This document shows positions 40,007 through 49,664 of a DNA stretch of 64,000 nucleotides, piece after piece. Below the pieces are notes generated by a model, which was not told the DNA's origin, did no database searches, and saw only the letters and a list, made by a program, of their open reading frames with translations. Numbering within the stretch: position 1 is the stretch's first letter; the number at the start of each line of letters is the position of its first letter. Made by a program: the position numbers and the translations under genes. This stretch comes from Leifsonia sp. ZF2019 (GTDB taxonomy: Bacteria > Actinomycetota > Actinomycetes > Actinomycetales > Microbacteriaceae): positions 62,001 through 126,000 of the forward strand of contig NZ_CP065037.1 in the NCBI RefSeq assembly GCF_019924635.1, given 5' to 3'.

Positions 40007-41622
40007 TTGGTGGCGTCCTCCGGTGCTGCTTGGGCCTGCTGGTTCTTGACGAGGTCGACGACCTCGTCGTACCGCGGGCTGTTCATGAAGTTGTCGACGG
40101 ACACGTGCACCGAGTCCGGCGACTGGCCCTTGGCGCGATCGGTCAGCTCGCGCTGCGTGATGACCAGGTCGGCCGTGCCGTCGAGGTTCGCGATGGCCTG
40201 GTTGGTCACCGTGACGCCGTCGATGCCCGCCTTCTTGATCTTGTTGCGCAGCACGGACGCGCCCATCGCGCTCGAGCCCATCCCAGCGTCGCATGCGAAC
40301 ACGATGTTGCGCACCAGGCGGTCGGTGCCGTCGCCCTGGGCGTCGCCGGCGTCGTGCTCGCCCTCGTCGACCAGGCCCTCGAGCACGCTGGACTGCTTGC
40401 CCTTGTTGGCCTCGGTCTGGGCCACGGCGGCGGACAGGTCGCCCGCGTTGCCGGAGGCGAGGTCGCGCTTGCGGCTGGCGCGCAGGATGACCGACGCGAC
40501 GATGAACGACACGGCCGCGGCGCAGATCACGGAGAGCGTCACCCCGACGAAACTGTCACCCGGCGTCTGGAGCAGTACGGCGATGATCGACCCGGGCGAG
40601 GCCGGGGCGCGCAGACCGGAGTTGAACGTCACGTTGACGGCGATGCCGGTCATGCCGCCGAGGATGGCCGCGATGATGATCACGGGCTTCATGAGCACGT
40701 ACGGGAAGTAGATCTCGTGGATGCCGCCGACGAACTGGATCAGCGCGGCGCCCGGAGCGCTCGCACGGGCGACCCCCAGACCGAAGATCGAGTAGGCGAT
40801 CAGGATGCCGAATCCGGGACCCGGGTTCGCCTCCAGCAGGAAGAGGATCGACTTGCCGGTCTGCTGGGCCTGCTCGACACCCAGAGGGGTGAGCACGCCG
40901 TGGTTGATGGCGTTGTTGAGGAACAGCACCTTGCCCGGCTCGATCAGGATGCTCGCGAGCGGCAGCAGGTGCGCCGACACGAGCCAGTTCACGGCGCCGC
41001 CGAGCACCGTGCTCAGCCACTCGACGAGCGGCGCGATGCCGAAGAAGGCGCCGATGGAGAGCAGCATGCCCACGATGCCGGCCGAGAAGTTGTTGACCAG
41101 CATCTCGAAGCCGGCCTTGATCTTGCCGTCCCAGATGGAGTCGACCTTCTTCATGATCCACGCGCTCAGCGGGCCGAGGATCATGGCACCGATGAACATC
41201 GGGATGTTGGAGCCGACGATCACACCCATGGTCGCGATCGAGCCGACCACGCCGCCGCGGACGCCGTAGACCATCCGGCCGCCGGTGTTCGCGATGAGCA
41301 GCGGCAGCAGGTAGGTGATCATCGGGCTGACGAGGCCGACATACTGCTCGAAGGTGTGGCCGTTCGCGTCCTGCGCGAGGACGGTGGCTGCGCCGTCCCA
41401 GCCGATCTTGGCCTGGTCGCCGAAGCCGCCGAGGATGCCGTTGATGTCCCAGCCGGTGTTCTGCAGCCAGCCGGTCGCGATGAACAGGGCCGTGATGAAC
41501 CCCCAGGCGATGAACGCCGGGATGTTCGGCATGACCATGTTCGAGAGGAAGGTCCCGAAGCGCTGCACGTGGACGCGCGCTCCTCCGGGCTTCTTCGGCG
41601 TCGTCACTGTCGCCGATGTCAT
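40003..41622 (-). CDS. mtlA: PTS mannitol EIICB
   Basis: Mannitol permease of 539 residues. The EIIC domain (about residues 20-385) has MVMPNIPAFIAWGFITALF, the EPG and NNAINHGVLTPLG loops, and GGIHEIYFPYVL (299-310). A charged linker rich in Asp/Gly leads to the EIIB domain with the phosphocysteine Cys444 in VFACDAGMGSSAMG. The EIIA domain is separate (mtlF, directly downstream). A 67-base gap to ptsI may hold a second promoter or a processing site. Confidence 0.95.
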   Translation of the reverse strand: MTSATVTTPKKPGGARVHVQRFGTFLSNMVMPNIPAFIAWGFITALFIATGWLQNTGWDINGILGGFGDQAKIGWDGAATVLAQDANGHTFEQYVGLVSPMITYLLPLLIANTGGRMVYGVRGGVVGSIATMGVIVGSNIPMFIGAMILGPLSAWIMKKVDSIWDGKIKAGFEMLVNNFSAGIVGMLLSIGAFFGIAPLVEWLSTVLGGAVNWLVSAHLLPLASILIEPGKVLFLNNAINHGVLTPLGVEQAQQTGKSILFLLEANPGPGFGILIAYSIFGLGVARASAPGAALIQFVGGIHEIYFPYVLMKPVIIIAAILGGMTGIAVNVTFNSGLRAPASPGSIIAVLLQTPGDSFVGVTLSVICAAAVSFIVASVILRASRKRDLASGNAGDLSAAVAQTEANKGKQSSVLEGLVDEGEHDAGDAQGDGTDRLVRNIVFACDAGMGSSAMGASVLRNKIKKAGIDGVTVTNQAIANLDGTADLVITQRELTDRAKGQSPDSVHVSVDNFMNSPRYDEVVDLVKNQQAQAAPEDATK

Positions 41623-41689
41623 GATGGTGCCTCGTTTCTGTCGGTGATCACGGGGATCGTTGGGGGACGTATCGCTCGGGTTGCGGGCG

Positions 41690-43378
41690 CTACCGGGGTG
41701 GTGCGGTGAGCGTGGAGGCGGCCGCACGGACCGCCTCCCGGGCCTCGGCCGCCCCGTCGGCGGCCAGGGCGACCTCGGCCAGGGACGTCGCCTGGTCGAG
41801 GGTGTAACGGGTCAGGGAGAGCCGCACGTCGGCGAGCGCCGCGGGCGACATGGACAGAGTGGTGGCGCCGAGACCCACGAGCACGACGGCGAGCAGCGGG
41901 TCGGCGGCGGCCTCCCCGCAGATCCCCACCGGCTTGCCGTGGGCGCGGCCTGCGGTGCCGACCTCCCCGATCAGGCGGAGGACGGCCGGGTGCCACGGGT
42001 CCTGGAAGCCGGCGACCGAGCCGAGGAGGCGGTCGGCGGCGAGCGTGTACTGCGTGAGGTCGTTCGTGCCGATGGAGGCGAACGCCGCCGTCTCGAGCAC
42101 ACGGTCGGCGAGCAGCGCGGCCGAGGGGACCTCCACCATCACGCCGACGGTCTTCAGGCCGAACCCGCTCGCGAGCTCGACGAAGTAGCGCGTCTCCTCG
42201 ACGGTCGACACCATGGGCGCCATGACCCACAGGTCGGCCTCGGTGGCGGCGTCCGCCTCGGCGAGGGCGGTGAGCTGCTCGCGCAGGAGGTCCTCGTTGG
42301 CGCGCAGCGCCCGCAGCCCGCGGAGACCGAGCGCGGGGTTGTCCTCGTGCGCGTCGTTGAGGAAGGCGAGCGGCTTGTCGGCGCCGGCGTCGAGCACGCG
42401 CACGACGACCTTCTTGCCGGGGAACGCCGCGAGGAGCGCCGTGTACTGCTCGCGCTGCTGCTCGACGGTGGGGGCCATGCGCTGGTCGAGGAAGAGGAAC
42501 TCCGTGCGGAACAGGCCGACGCCCTCCGCTCCGGCGTCGAGGGCCTTCTGGGCGCCCTCGGCCGAGCCGAGGTTGGCGAGCAGCGGGATCGCGGTGCCGT
42601 CGGCGAGGGCCCCGGGCTCGAGGCCGCCCGCGAGCGCCGCCGCGCGCTCGTCGATGCGGCGCTGCGCCTCCGCGCGCTGGTCGGCGTCGGGGGCGACGGT
42701 GACGGTTCCGGAGGCGGCGTCGACGACGACCTCGGTGCCGTCGGTCAGCGTGTCCGCTCCGGCCACGCCGACGACCGCGACGATCGCCTTCTCGCGGGCG
42801 AGGATCGCCGTGTGGGAGGTCGGGCCTCCCTCGCGGGTCACCAGGCCGAGCACTTTGGACAGGTCGAGCAGCGCTGTGTCGGCCGGGGCGAGGTCGTGGG
42901 CGACGAGCACGTAGGGCGCGTCCGACTCGGGGACGCCGGGCGCCGGGCGGCCGGAGAGCGCGGCGATCACGCGCTGCGCGACGTCGTCGAGGTCGGTGGC
43001 GCGCTCGCCCATGTAGCCGCCGAGGCCGATGAGCATGTCGCGGAAGACCGCGAATCCCTCGAACACGGCGCGCTCGGCGGTCGTGCCGCCGTCGATGCGG
43101 GTGGCGACGTCGTCGGCGAGGGTGGAGTCCTCCGCCATCATCGACTGCGCCTCCAGCACGTCGGCGGCGACGCCGGTGACCTTGGCGGCGCGGCTGCGCA
43201 GATCGGCGGCGACGGTGGCGACGGCTTCAGCGACGCGGGCCTTCTCCTCGTCGGGGGTGCGGGTGCTGGGCGTCTCGGCCGGCTCCGGGAGCGGGTCGGA
43301 CATGCGGAGCACCGTGCCCAGGGCGACGCCCTGGCCGATTCCGGCTCCGGTGAGCTGCGTGGCGGTCGTGTCGGTCAT
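41690..43378 (-). CDS. ptsI: PTS enzyme I
   Basis: General PTS protein of 562 residues that takes phosphate from phosphoenolpyruvate to HPr. The phosphorylated His189 is in GGPTSHTAIL; the PEP-binding domain has EGVGLFRTEFLFLDQ, FASIGTNDLTQYTLA and the Cys of VGICGEAAADP. Finding EI inside a mannitol operon rather than in a pts locus means mannitol control may also set PTS capacity. It starts 2 bases after the HPr gene stop. Confidence 0.95.
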   Translation of the reverse strand: MTDTTATQLTGAGIGQGVALGTVLRMSDPLPEPAETPSTRTPDEEKARVAEAVATVAADLRSRAAKVTGVAADVLEAQSMMAEDSTLADDVATRIDGGTTAERAVFEGFAVFRDMLIGLGGYMGERATDLDDVAQRVIAALSGRPAPGVPESDAPYVLVAHDLAPADTALLDLSKVLGLVTREGGPTSHTAILAREKAIVAVVGVAGADTLTDGTEVVVDAASGTVTVAPDADQRAEAQRRIDERAAALAGGLEPGALADGTAIPLLANLGSAEGAQKALDAGAEGVGLFRTEFLFLDQRMAPTVEQQREQYTALLAAFPGKKVVVRVLDAGADKPLAFLNDAHEDNPALGLRGLRALRANEDLLREQLTALAEADAATEADLWVMAPMVSTVEETRYFVELASGFGLKTVGVMVEVPSAALLADRVLETAAFASIGTNDLTQYTLAADRLLGSVAGFQDPWHPAVLRLIGEVGTAGRAHGKPVGICGEAAADPLLAVVLVGLGATTLSMSPAALADVRLSLTRYTLDQATSLAEVALAADGAAEAREAVRAAASTLTAPPR

Positions 43379-43380
43379 GA

Positions 43381-43647
43381 TCAGGCGTCGTGGTCTGTGG
43401 TCAGGATGTCCGCGAGGTCGTCGAGCACCGCGTCCGCGTCGGGCGCGTCGGTGGTGAGGACGATCTTGTCGCCGTGGTCGATGCCCAGGGAGATGACGCC
43501 GAGGATGCTGCCGGCGTCGACGGTCTTGCCGCCCTCCTTCGAGAGCTGCACCTTCGCGCCGGAGTTGTTGACCGCCTCGACGAAGAGCTTCGCCGGTCGC
43601 GCGTGCAGTCCGTGGCTCGATCCGACGGTGATGATCCGCTCAGCCAT
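43381..43647 (-). CDS. ptsH: HPr phosphocarrier
   Basis: General PTS phosphocarrier of 88 residues. The active His15 is in SSHGLHARPA at the canonical position, and the regulatory-type Ser47 lies in AGSILGVISLG. It links EI (next gene) to the EIIA proteins. The C-terminal region is acidic, as in many actinobacterial HPr proteins. Confidence 0.95.
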   Translation of the reverse strand: MAERIITVGSSHGLHARPAKLFVEAVNNSGAKVQLSKEGGKTVDAGSILGVISLGIDHGDKIVLTTDAPDADAVLDDLADILTTDHDA

Positions 43648-43704
43648 GTGTGTTCTCCTTCGATGGTTCGTCGCCCCGGGGTTCCGGGAGGATCGCTCGT
43701 GCTC

Positions 43705-44013
43705 TCATAGTGCCGCCGCCCCGGCGCCGAGAGCCAGGTCCAGCGCCTGTGCGCCGTCGAGGGCCGCCGGCGAGATGGGCGGGAGCACGGCGACCGCGGT
43801 GCCCACGGCGGCGGCGCGTTCGCGCAGCGCGGGCACGGAGGCCTCCAGGTGCGCCCCGACGAGGACGACGTCCACGCCGGTCAGAGAGTCGAGCTGGGAG
43901 ACGCTCCCGGCCTCGACGGTCGCTGCGATGCCGCGAGCGGCCGCGGCGTTGCGGAGCTTGACGGCGACGAAGGTGCTCGAGGCTCCCGCACCGCAGACGA
44001 CGACGATCTTCAT
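43705..44013 (-). CDS. PTS EIIB subunit, lactose/cellobiose type
   Basis: Small EIIB protein of 102 residues starting MKIVVVCGAGASSTFVAVKL; Cys7 in the CGAGASST loop is the phosphorylation site of the lactose/cellobiose-type EIIB fold. No EIIC of that class lies nearby. As first gene of the mannitol/general PTS operon it may be a regulatory phosphoprotein, or serve a permease encoded elsewhere. A GAAAGG ribosome-binding site precedes the ATG at 44013. Confidence 0.78.
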   Translation of the reverse strand: MKIVVVCGAGASSTFVAVKLRNAAAARGIAATVEAGSVSQLDSLTGVDVVLVGAHLEASVPALRERAAAVGTAVAVLPPISPAALDGAQALDLALGAGAAAL

Positions 44014-44244
44014 CGACCTGTGCCTTTCGGTAACGCAGTGTTGCTGGGTGGAGCGGATGGATCGTCTGCCATGCTCGCCCGGTTCGCGGGATCCTTCCAG
44101 CAGCCTTTCTTCCGGGGGTGCGGAAGCGGAGGCGCGCGACGGTCGCGGGTATGCATTGCGGACTACGGAAACCGGGGGCTCAGGTTTCGGGATGTTGGCG
44201 AGCACTCCGGAGACGGGCGTCACCGGTGGCCAGGTTGGGACATC

Positions 44245-46248
44245 ATGCGCCTTTATCCGAGACCTCAGTACCGTCACGCTCGCCGTGGCCGCCGTGCAGC
44301 CGGGAGGACTGTCGCCGCGGTCTCGGCCGCAGCCGTCCTCGCTCTGACTGCACCCTCCGCCGCCCTGGCGGATCAGACGATCTCCACGGCCGGCCCGCTC
44401 ACCTCCGTGCGGATCACTCCCGACCTCAACTGCGCCGTCGACTACGCCGGCGACACGCACGGGTCATTCTTCGACGGAACCGCGTGCGGGACCTTCGTCG
44501 CGTTCGGCGAGGGCGCCGAGCGGGTACTCGCCGGGCCGAGCGTCATCCCGGCCGGTGGCGACGTGGCAGCACAGACCATCCCGGTCGTGCCCGTCGAACA
44601 GACCATGACCGGTTCCGGCTCGCGGAGAGATCCGTTCGCGGTCACGACGGTCGCGGACGCACGGAGCAGCGCGGGCTCAGCGGTGCTGCGGATCACGCAG
44701 GTCGACAGCTATGTCGCCGGAGACAACTACTACGCGACCACCACGACGATCTCGTCGCTGGACGGCGGGGCGCACGATGCCGTGCTCTTCCACGGAGCCG
44801 ACTGCTACCTCGGCGACAACGATCGGGGATACGGCGACCACTCCGCTGCGACGGGCGCCGTGACCTGCACGTCCGGTCTCGGCGACGCGGCACGGATCGA
44901 GCAGTTCATCCCGCAGACCCCCGGGTCGTCGTACTTCTACGGCCACTACCGCCAGGTGTGGTCCCGCATCGCTGCGAAGCAGTCGCTGCCCGACCTGCTC
45001 GCCTCGCCGAGCCTCGCTCAGGACAACGGTATGGCGCTCTCCTGGAACCTCTCCGTGCCGGCGGGCGGATCCGCGTCCGCGTCGATGCTCACCAACTTCT
45101 CCCCGATGAACATCCGGGCCCTTCCGACCACCATCACGCCGGACGCGACCTCGGTTCGCGCGGGATCGACCGTCACCGTCACCGTCGATGTCAGCAACGC
45201 GGACAACGTCATCGACGTGACGACACAGGGCCTCGAGGTGCTGCTGCCGAGCGGGGCGGTCTACGTCGAGGGTTCCGTCGTCGGCGCGTCCGGGCCGGCC
45301 ATCCAGTCGGACCGCACGCTCACGATTCCGATCGCCGGCGTGGTCCTCGGCGGAGGCTCCACCTCCGTGACCTTCCAGGTGGTCCTCGCCGAAGAGGGTG
45401 CGGCGGCATTCGACCTGACGGGCTCCGCCCTCCTCGCGCCGGTGCTCCCGTCGACCGCCTCGGTTGCCGTGTCACCCGCGCCGGCCAAGCCGACCGCGAG
45501 CGACGACACCGCATCGACCTCCTACGCGACGGCGGTCACCATCCCGGTGCTGGACAACGACACCGGCGAGGACATCGCGGTCACCGCGGTCGACCAGAGC
45601 GAGCATGGCATGGTGACGCTGAACGACGACGGCACGATCACCTTCGAGCCGGCCGCCGGGTTCGCGGGCGACGTGTCGTTCGGATACCGGATCACGGACG
45701 CCTGGGGCGTCGACGTGCACGCGTCGGTGACGGTGACGGTGGCCCCGCCCGCGCCCCCGGCGGCGGCCGACGACGCAGCCACCACCGCCTCGGGAACGGC
45801 GGTCACCATCCCGGTCCTCGAAAATGATGAGGGCGAGGAGATCTCCGTCGCAGAGGTCGGCGCATCGGAGCATGGCACGGTGACGCTGAACGACGACGGC
45901 ACGATCACGTTCGTTCCGGTGACCGGATTCGCCGGCACGGCGACCTTCGAGTACACGATCGCAGACGCCGTCGGGCAGCGCGCTTCGGCGACGGTGATCG
46001 TCGAGGTCCAGCCGATGATCGGCCTGGACCCGGAACAGCCCGAGGGGCCGGAGCTGCCGGTGACGCCGGAGCGGCCCGAGCCTCCTGCGCAGCCCCAGCC
46101 ACCGACGGCTCCCGCGGCGACGGGCCCTGACGTGCTCGCGCAGACCGGGTCCACCATCGCGAGCGGCGCCGGCATCGTCGCGCTGGCCGGCCTCCTCGCC
46201 GGGGCGGTGCTGCTCATCGTGCGCCGCCGACGGGCCGAGCAGGCGTAG
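44245..46248 (+). CDS. LAxTG-anchored surface protein with cadherin-like repeats
   Basis: Wall-anchored protein of 667 residues. A twin-basic N terminus (RHARRGRRAAGR) leads into a signal peptide ending at ALADQT. The next 300 residues form an uncharacterised extracellular domain with three Cys. Two tandem cadherin-like domains follow (each with AVTIPVLDND or AVTIPVLEND, then GTVTLNDDGTITF and GFAG). A Pro/Glu linker precedes LAQTGS, a membrane span and RRRRAEQA, an LAxTG signal for a class E sortase. It lies between the PTS operon and its regulator but is probably separate in function. Confidence 0.78.
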   Translation: MRLYPRPQYRHARRGRRAAGRTVAAVSAAAVLALTAPSAALADQTISTAGPLTSVRITPDLNCAVDYAGDTHGSFFDGTACGTFVAFGEGAERVLAGPSVIPAGGDVAAQTIPVVPVEQTMTGSGSRRDPFAVTTVADARSSAGSAVLRITQVDSYVAGDNYYATTTTISSLDGGAHDAVLFHGADCYLGDNDRGYGDHSAATGAVTCTSGLGDAARIEQFIPQTPGSSYFYGHYRQVWSRIAAKQSLPDLLASPSLAQDNGMALSWNLSVPAGGSASASMLTNFSPMNIRALPTTITPDATSVRAGSTVTVTVDVSNADNVIDVTTQGLEVLLPSGAVYVEGSVVGASGPAIQSDRTLTIPIAGVVLGGGSTSVTFQVVLAEEGAAAFDLTGSALLAPVLPSTASVAVSPAPAKPTASDDTASTSYATAVTIPVLDNDTGEDIAVTAVDQSEHGMVTLNDDGTITFEPAAGFAGDVSFGYRITDAWGVDVHASVTVTVAPPAPPAAADDAATTASGTAVTIPVLENDEGEEISVAEVGASEHGTVTLNDDGTITFVPVTGFAGTATFEYTIADAVGQRASATVIVEVQPMIGLDPEQPEGPELPVTPERPEPPAQPQPPTAPAATGPDVLAQTGSTIASGAGIVALAGLLAGAVLLIVRRRRAEQA

Positions 46249-46258
46249 CCCCGCCGCA

Positions 46259-46293
46259 GGAAGGGGCCGCATCCATCGGGTGCGGCCCCTTCC
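46259..46293 (+). terminator. Hairpin terminator after the LAQTG protein gene
   Basis: Stem GGAAGGGGCCGCA with its exact complement (13 bp), extended by three more pairs in the loop, 11 bases after the stop codon. Confidence 0.85.
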
Positions 46294-46412
46294 CGCGCGC
46301 CGGGACCCACGACCTCCCCGGGCCGCACTTCCGGGGGAGCGGAAGATTTCCTGGGGGCGACGACCCGGATCGATGTGCTCGTGGTTGACTCGGTCCAGGA
46401 AGGTGGTCTCCG

Positions 46413-48320
46413 GTGGCGCTCTCGGCACAGCAGACGAGGATGCTCGACATCCTTGCGCGCCGCGCTGCCTGGGTGACCGCGGCGGAGCTCGCCCACGACC
46501 TCGGCGTCACGACGCGCAGCATCCGCACCTACGCCGCAGCGCTCGGCGAGCTCGTGGAGTCGGGCGCCAACGGGTACCGGGTGCGGCAGGAGGCCTACGC
46601 CGCCCACCTCGACGACTCCGGCTCCGGAGACCCCGGCCCCGGCTTCGGCTCCCCGCAGGAGCGCCTCGTGTTCCTCGCCCGTCGTCTGCTCGACGAGCCG
46701 GAGGGCGTGGACGTCTATGAGGCGGCGGAGAGCCTCTTCGTGAGCGAGTCGACCATCGAATCCGATCTGACGCGGCTGCGGGGCATCCTCGCGGACACCG
46801 AACTCGCCCTGCACCGGCAGGGTCCTGTCGTGCTCCTCACCGGCCCGGAGATCGCCCGGCGCAAGCTGATCAGCCGCCTCTTCCGCGACGAGATGCGCCA
46901 GGGCGTCGTCGATATCGCGCGCATCCAGGAGGCGTTCTCCTCCAGCGGCCTGGGCGCCTTCAAATCCGACCTCGTGGCTATGCTCGATGCCCGGGGCTTC
47001 TTCGTCAACGAGTACGGCATCAACGACGTGCTGCTGCACATGGCGGTGGCCCTCGACCGTGTCGCGAAGGATCGCGTGCTCCCGGCGGTCGGCGACCCGG
47101 AGACGAGCGAGGCCATCCGCTCGCTCGCCGACGACCTCGGCGGGCTGGTCGACACACACTTCGACGTGGTGCTCGACCCGACGGAGCTGCGCTACCTCGC
47201 CATCCTGCTCCGCACGCGCGTCATCGCACCGGCCGCCGGGCGCGACACGGTCGAGGAGTTCGTGAGCGAGGCCGACCTGGAGGTCGTGCGCGGCATCGTG
47301 GCGCGCGCCTCCACCGAGTATCTGGTCGACCTGCGCGACGAGAACTTCATCGTGCGGCTCACGCTCCACGTGCAGAACCTCGTCGCGCGCGCTCACCAGA
47401 AGTCGTACTCGCGGAATCCGCTGACGCGATCCATCAAGAGCTCCTACCCGATGATCTACGAGCTGGCGGTCTACATCGCCAGCCGGCTGCAGGCGGCCGA
47501 GGGCATCGAGGTCAACGACGACGAGATCGCGTACATCGCGATGCACGTCGGCGCCTACCTGGAGCAGCAATCCCGTCGACGCGACGCGATCACCTGCGCG
47601 GTGGTCTGCCCCAACTACTACGACATGCACATCCTGCTGCGGGAACGGCTCGAGAGCGCCCTCGGCGATGAGCTCGACGTCACGAGCGTTATCACGTCGG
47701 CGGACGCGGACTGGGCCGCGATCGACGCGGACCTCGTGCTGACGACGATCGATCCGCGCGGCCGGCGTGAGAACGCGGTCATCGTGCAGCCCTTCGTGAC
47801 GGAGACGGATGTCGAGCACATCCGGCAGGCCGTCGCCCGCATCCGCCGCCAGCGCCGTCGTGCACGCATCAAGAACGATCTGCTCGAGTACTTCGATGAG
47901 CGGCTGTTCCTGCGCAATTTCTACGCGCGCGACGCGATCACGATGATCCGCGCGCTCGGCGACCGCATGATGGCCGTCGGTGCGATCGATCAGGACTACG
48001 TCGACCAGACGATCGAGCGCGAGCAGATGTCGTCGACGGCCTTCACCGACTCCCTCGCGGTCCCGCACGCGATGACGATGAGCGCGAAGCGCACAGCGAT
48101 CGCGATCGTCGTCAACGACACGGCGATGGACTGGGGCGACGCCCGCGTCAACGTGATCGCCTTCATCGCCTTCGACGCCGGAGGCCGCGCCTCCTTCCAG
48201 ACGGTCTTCGACCAGTTCGTCGAAGTCTTCGGCGACCGGGAGGCCGTACTGGGACTGATCCGCCGTGCCGACACCTTCACCGCTTTCATCGACGAGCTCG
48301 TCCGCATCATCGACTCCTGA
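46413..48320 (+). CDS. mtlR: MtlR/LicR-type PRD transcriptional activator
   Basis: PTS-controlled regulator of 635 residues with the domain order HTH (residues 1-60: WVTAAELAHDLGVTTRSIRT), Mga-like HTH (about 85-140: FVSESTIESDLTRL), PRD1 and PRD2 (about 185-410; phospho-His candidates in LLHMAVALDR and YIAMHVGAYLE), an EIIB-like domain (about 412-490; Cys in VVCPNY) and a C-terminal EIIA-like domain (His in LAVPHAMTM). This is the layout of MtlR and LicR. It most likely activates the mannitol operon at 38-44 kb according to PTS phosphorylation. Start GTG at 46413. Confidence 0.85.
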   Translation: MALSAQQTRMLDILARRAAWVTAAELAHDLGVTTRSIRTYAAALGELVESGANGYRVRQEAYAAHLDDSGSGDPGPGFGSPQERLVFLARRLLDEPEGVDVYEAAESLFVSESTIESDLTRLRGILADTELALHRQGPVVLLTGPEIARRKLISRLFRDEMRQGVVDIARIQEAFSSSGLGAFKSDLVAMLDARGFFVNEYGINDVLLHMAVALDRVAKDRVLPAVGDPETSEAIRSLADDLGGLVDTHFDVVLDPTELRYLAILLRTRVIAPAAGRDTVEEFVSEADLEVVRGIVARASTEYLVDLRDENFIVRLTLHVQNLVARAHQKSYSRNPLTRSIKSSYPMIYELAVYIASRLQAAEGIEVNDDEIAYIAMHVGAYLEQQSRRRDAITCAVVCPNYYDMHILLRERLESALGDELDVTSVITSADADWAAIDADLVLTTIDPRGRRENAVIVQPFVTETDVEHIRQAVARIRRQRRRARIKNDLLEYFDERLFLRNFYARDAITMIRALGDRMMAVGAIDQDYVDQTIEREQMSSTAFTDSLAVPHAMTMSAKRTAIAIVVNDTAMDWGDARVNVIAFIAFDAGGRASFQTVFDQFVEVFGDREAVLGLIRRADTFTAFIDELVRIIDS

Positions 48321-48393
48321 GCCCGAACCGCCTCCCGACCGCCGGAAACCGCCGACTCCACGAACTCTCGGCGTGCTCGAGGGCGGAGACGAC

Positions 48394-48426
48394 GGACCGC
48401 CGGGCGCGCGAGGCGGCCGGCGGTCC
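48394..48426. terminator. Hairpin between convergent genes
   Basis: Arms GGACCGCCGG and CCGGCGGTCC (10 bp, 13-base loop) between the PRD regulator and the lipoprotein gene. Confidence 0.6.
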
Positions 48427-48447
48427 GGGGGCGAGGAGGCGCGAAGC

Positions 48448-48852
48448 CTAGTTCGCGGTGATGGTGTACGTCACCGAGACACCGGGGGTGCCCACGGCGA
48501 CGGTGTACTTGTCATCGGTGTAGATGGCCTTCGAGTCCGTCGAGCCGGCCTGCTTGGTGTAGCCGGCCTTCTCCAGAGCGGCCGTCGCGTCGGCGAAGCC
48601 GGTCTTGGTGGTGGGCTGGACGGTGACCGACCAGCCGTTGACCTTGTCGCCGCGGGCGACGACGATCTGGCCGTCGACGAGCGGGACGTCGCTCTTCGGG
48701 AAGTCCGACGGGAGCGAGACGGAGGCCTGCGTCTGCGAGGCGCTCGGAGTGGACGAGGAGTCCGATCCGGAGCTGGAGCATCCGGCGAGGGTTGCGATGG
48801 AGAGGGCCGCCACGAGGGCGGCGGGGACGAACAGAGTGGTGCGGGTGCGCAT
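48448..48852 (-). CDS. Small lipoprotein
   Basis: Lipoprotein of 134 residues. The signal peptide ends in the lipobox LAGC (Cys25) followed by a Ser-rich linker. The rest is a small domain with SLPSDFPKSDVPLVDGQIVV, then GWSVTVQPTTKTGFADATAA and a C-terminal beta strand VSVTYTIT. Similar small lipoproteins are common in Microbacteriaceae; none has a known role that I can name. Confidence 0.72.
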   Translation of the reverse strand: MRTRTTLFVPAALVAALSIATLAGCSSSGSDSSSTPSASQTQASVSLPSDFPKSDVPLVDGQIVVARGDKVNGWSVTVQPTTKTGFADATAALEKAGYTKQAGSTDSKAIYTDDKYTVAVGTPGVSVTYTITAN

Positions 48853-48946
48853 GATATTTCCTCGTGCTGTATATGGTGCGGTGTTACAGCACTCCAGCCT
48901 ACTCGCGCCCCTGTGACACTCCCGGCCCGACGGCCTGTGGAACCAC

Positions 48947-49627
48947 TCAGCCGAGCAGGAGCCGCCGCAGCTGGTCCGCAGAGTGCACGACGGCGATGGC
49001 GCCCGCGGCCTCGGCGGGTGAGCCGTAGCCCCACTCGACGAGGATGGTCGGGAGCCCGTGGGCGCCCGCGCCCTCCACGTCGTACTGCCGGTCGCCGACC
49101 ATCACCGTGTGGTCGAGCGCGACTCCCGCGTCGGTCAGGCGGCGCAGGGCCTCCTCGACGACGTCCGCCTTGGCGCTGCGCGACTCGTCCTCGGTCGCGC
49201 CGGTGATCACCGTGAAGAACGCGGCCAGACCGAAGTGCTCCAGGATGCGGATCGCCTGCGACTCCGGCTTGCTGGTCGCGACCGCGAGGGGGATGCCCGC
49301 GGCGTGCAGGTGCTCGAGCAGCCCACGGATCCCGGGGAAGACGGCGCTGTCGAAGGCGCCGTGCTCGGCGTAGTACGTGCGGTAGACGGCGAGAGCGGCG
49401 CGCGCCTCGGCCTCGTCCATGCCGGCGAACTTCTCGAGCGAGTCCAGCAGCGGCGGCCCGACGTACTCGACGAGCTCGGCGGGGGTGGGGACGGGGCGGC
49501 CCAGCTCCTCGAACATGCGCACGAGAGAGCCGGTGATGCCCGGAGCGGAGTCGGTCAGGGTGCCGTCGAGATCGAACAGCACGCACGTCCACGTCCGGGT
49601 GACGGTGGGGGTGATGGGGGTGGTCAT
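48947..49627 (-). CDS. HAD-family phosphatase (phosphoglycolate phosphatase-like)
   Basis: Haloacid-dehalogenase phosphatase of 226 residues. The nucleophile motif is LFDLDGTLTDSAPGI; motif II is AVATSKPES; motif III Lys and the motif IV acidic pair are in KADVVEEAL and MVGDRQYDVEGA. The cap is a helical type C1 cap. This is the Gph/PpaX branch, acting on phosphoglycolate, pyrophosphate or related small phosphates. It starts 37 bases from the end of the SseB-like gene on the same strand. Confidence 0.85.
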   Translation of the reverse strand: MTTPITPTVTRTWTCVLFDLDGTLTDSAPGITGSLVRMFEELGRPVPTPAELVEYVGPPLLDSLEKFAGMDEAEARAALAVYRTYYAEHGAFDSAVFPGIRGLLEHLHAAGIPLAVATSKPESQAIRILEHFGLAAFFTVITGATEDESRSAKADVVEEALRRLTDAGVALDHTVMVGDRQYDVEGAGAHGLPTILVEWGYGSPAEAAGAIAVVHSADQLRRLLLG

Positions 49628-49664
49628 AGCCCATCCATCGTATTAGTGCAGTGTGTACGTTCGC

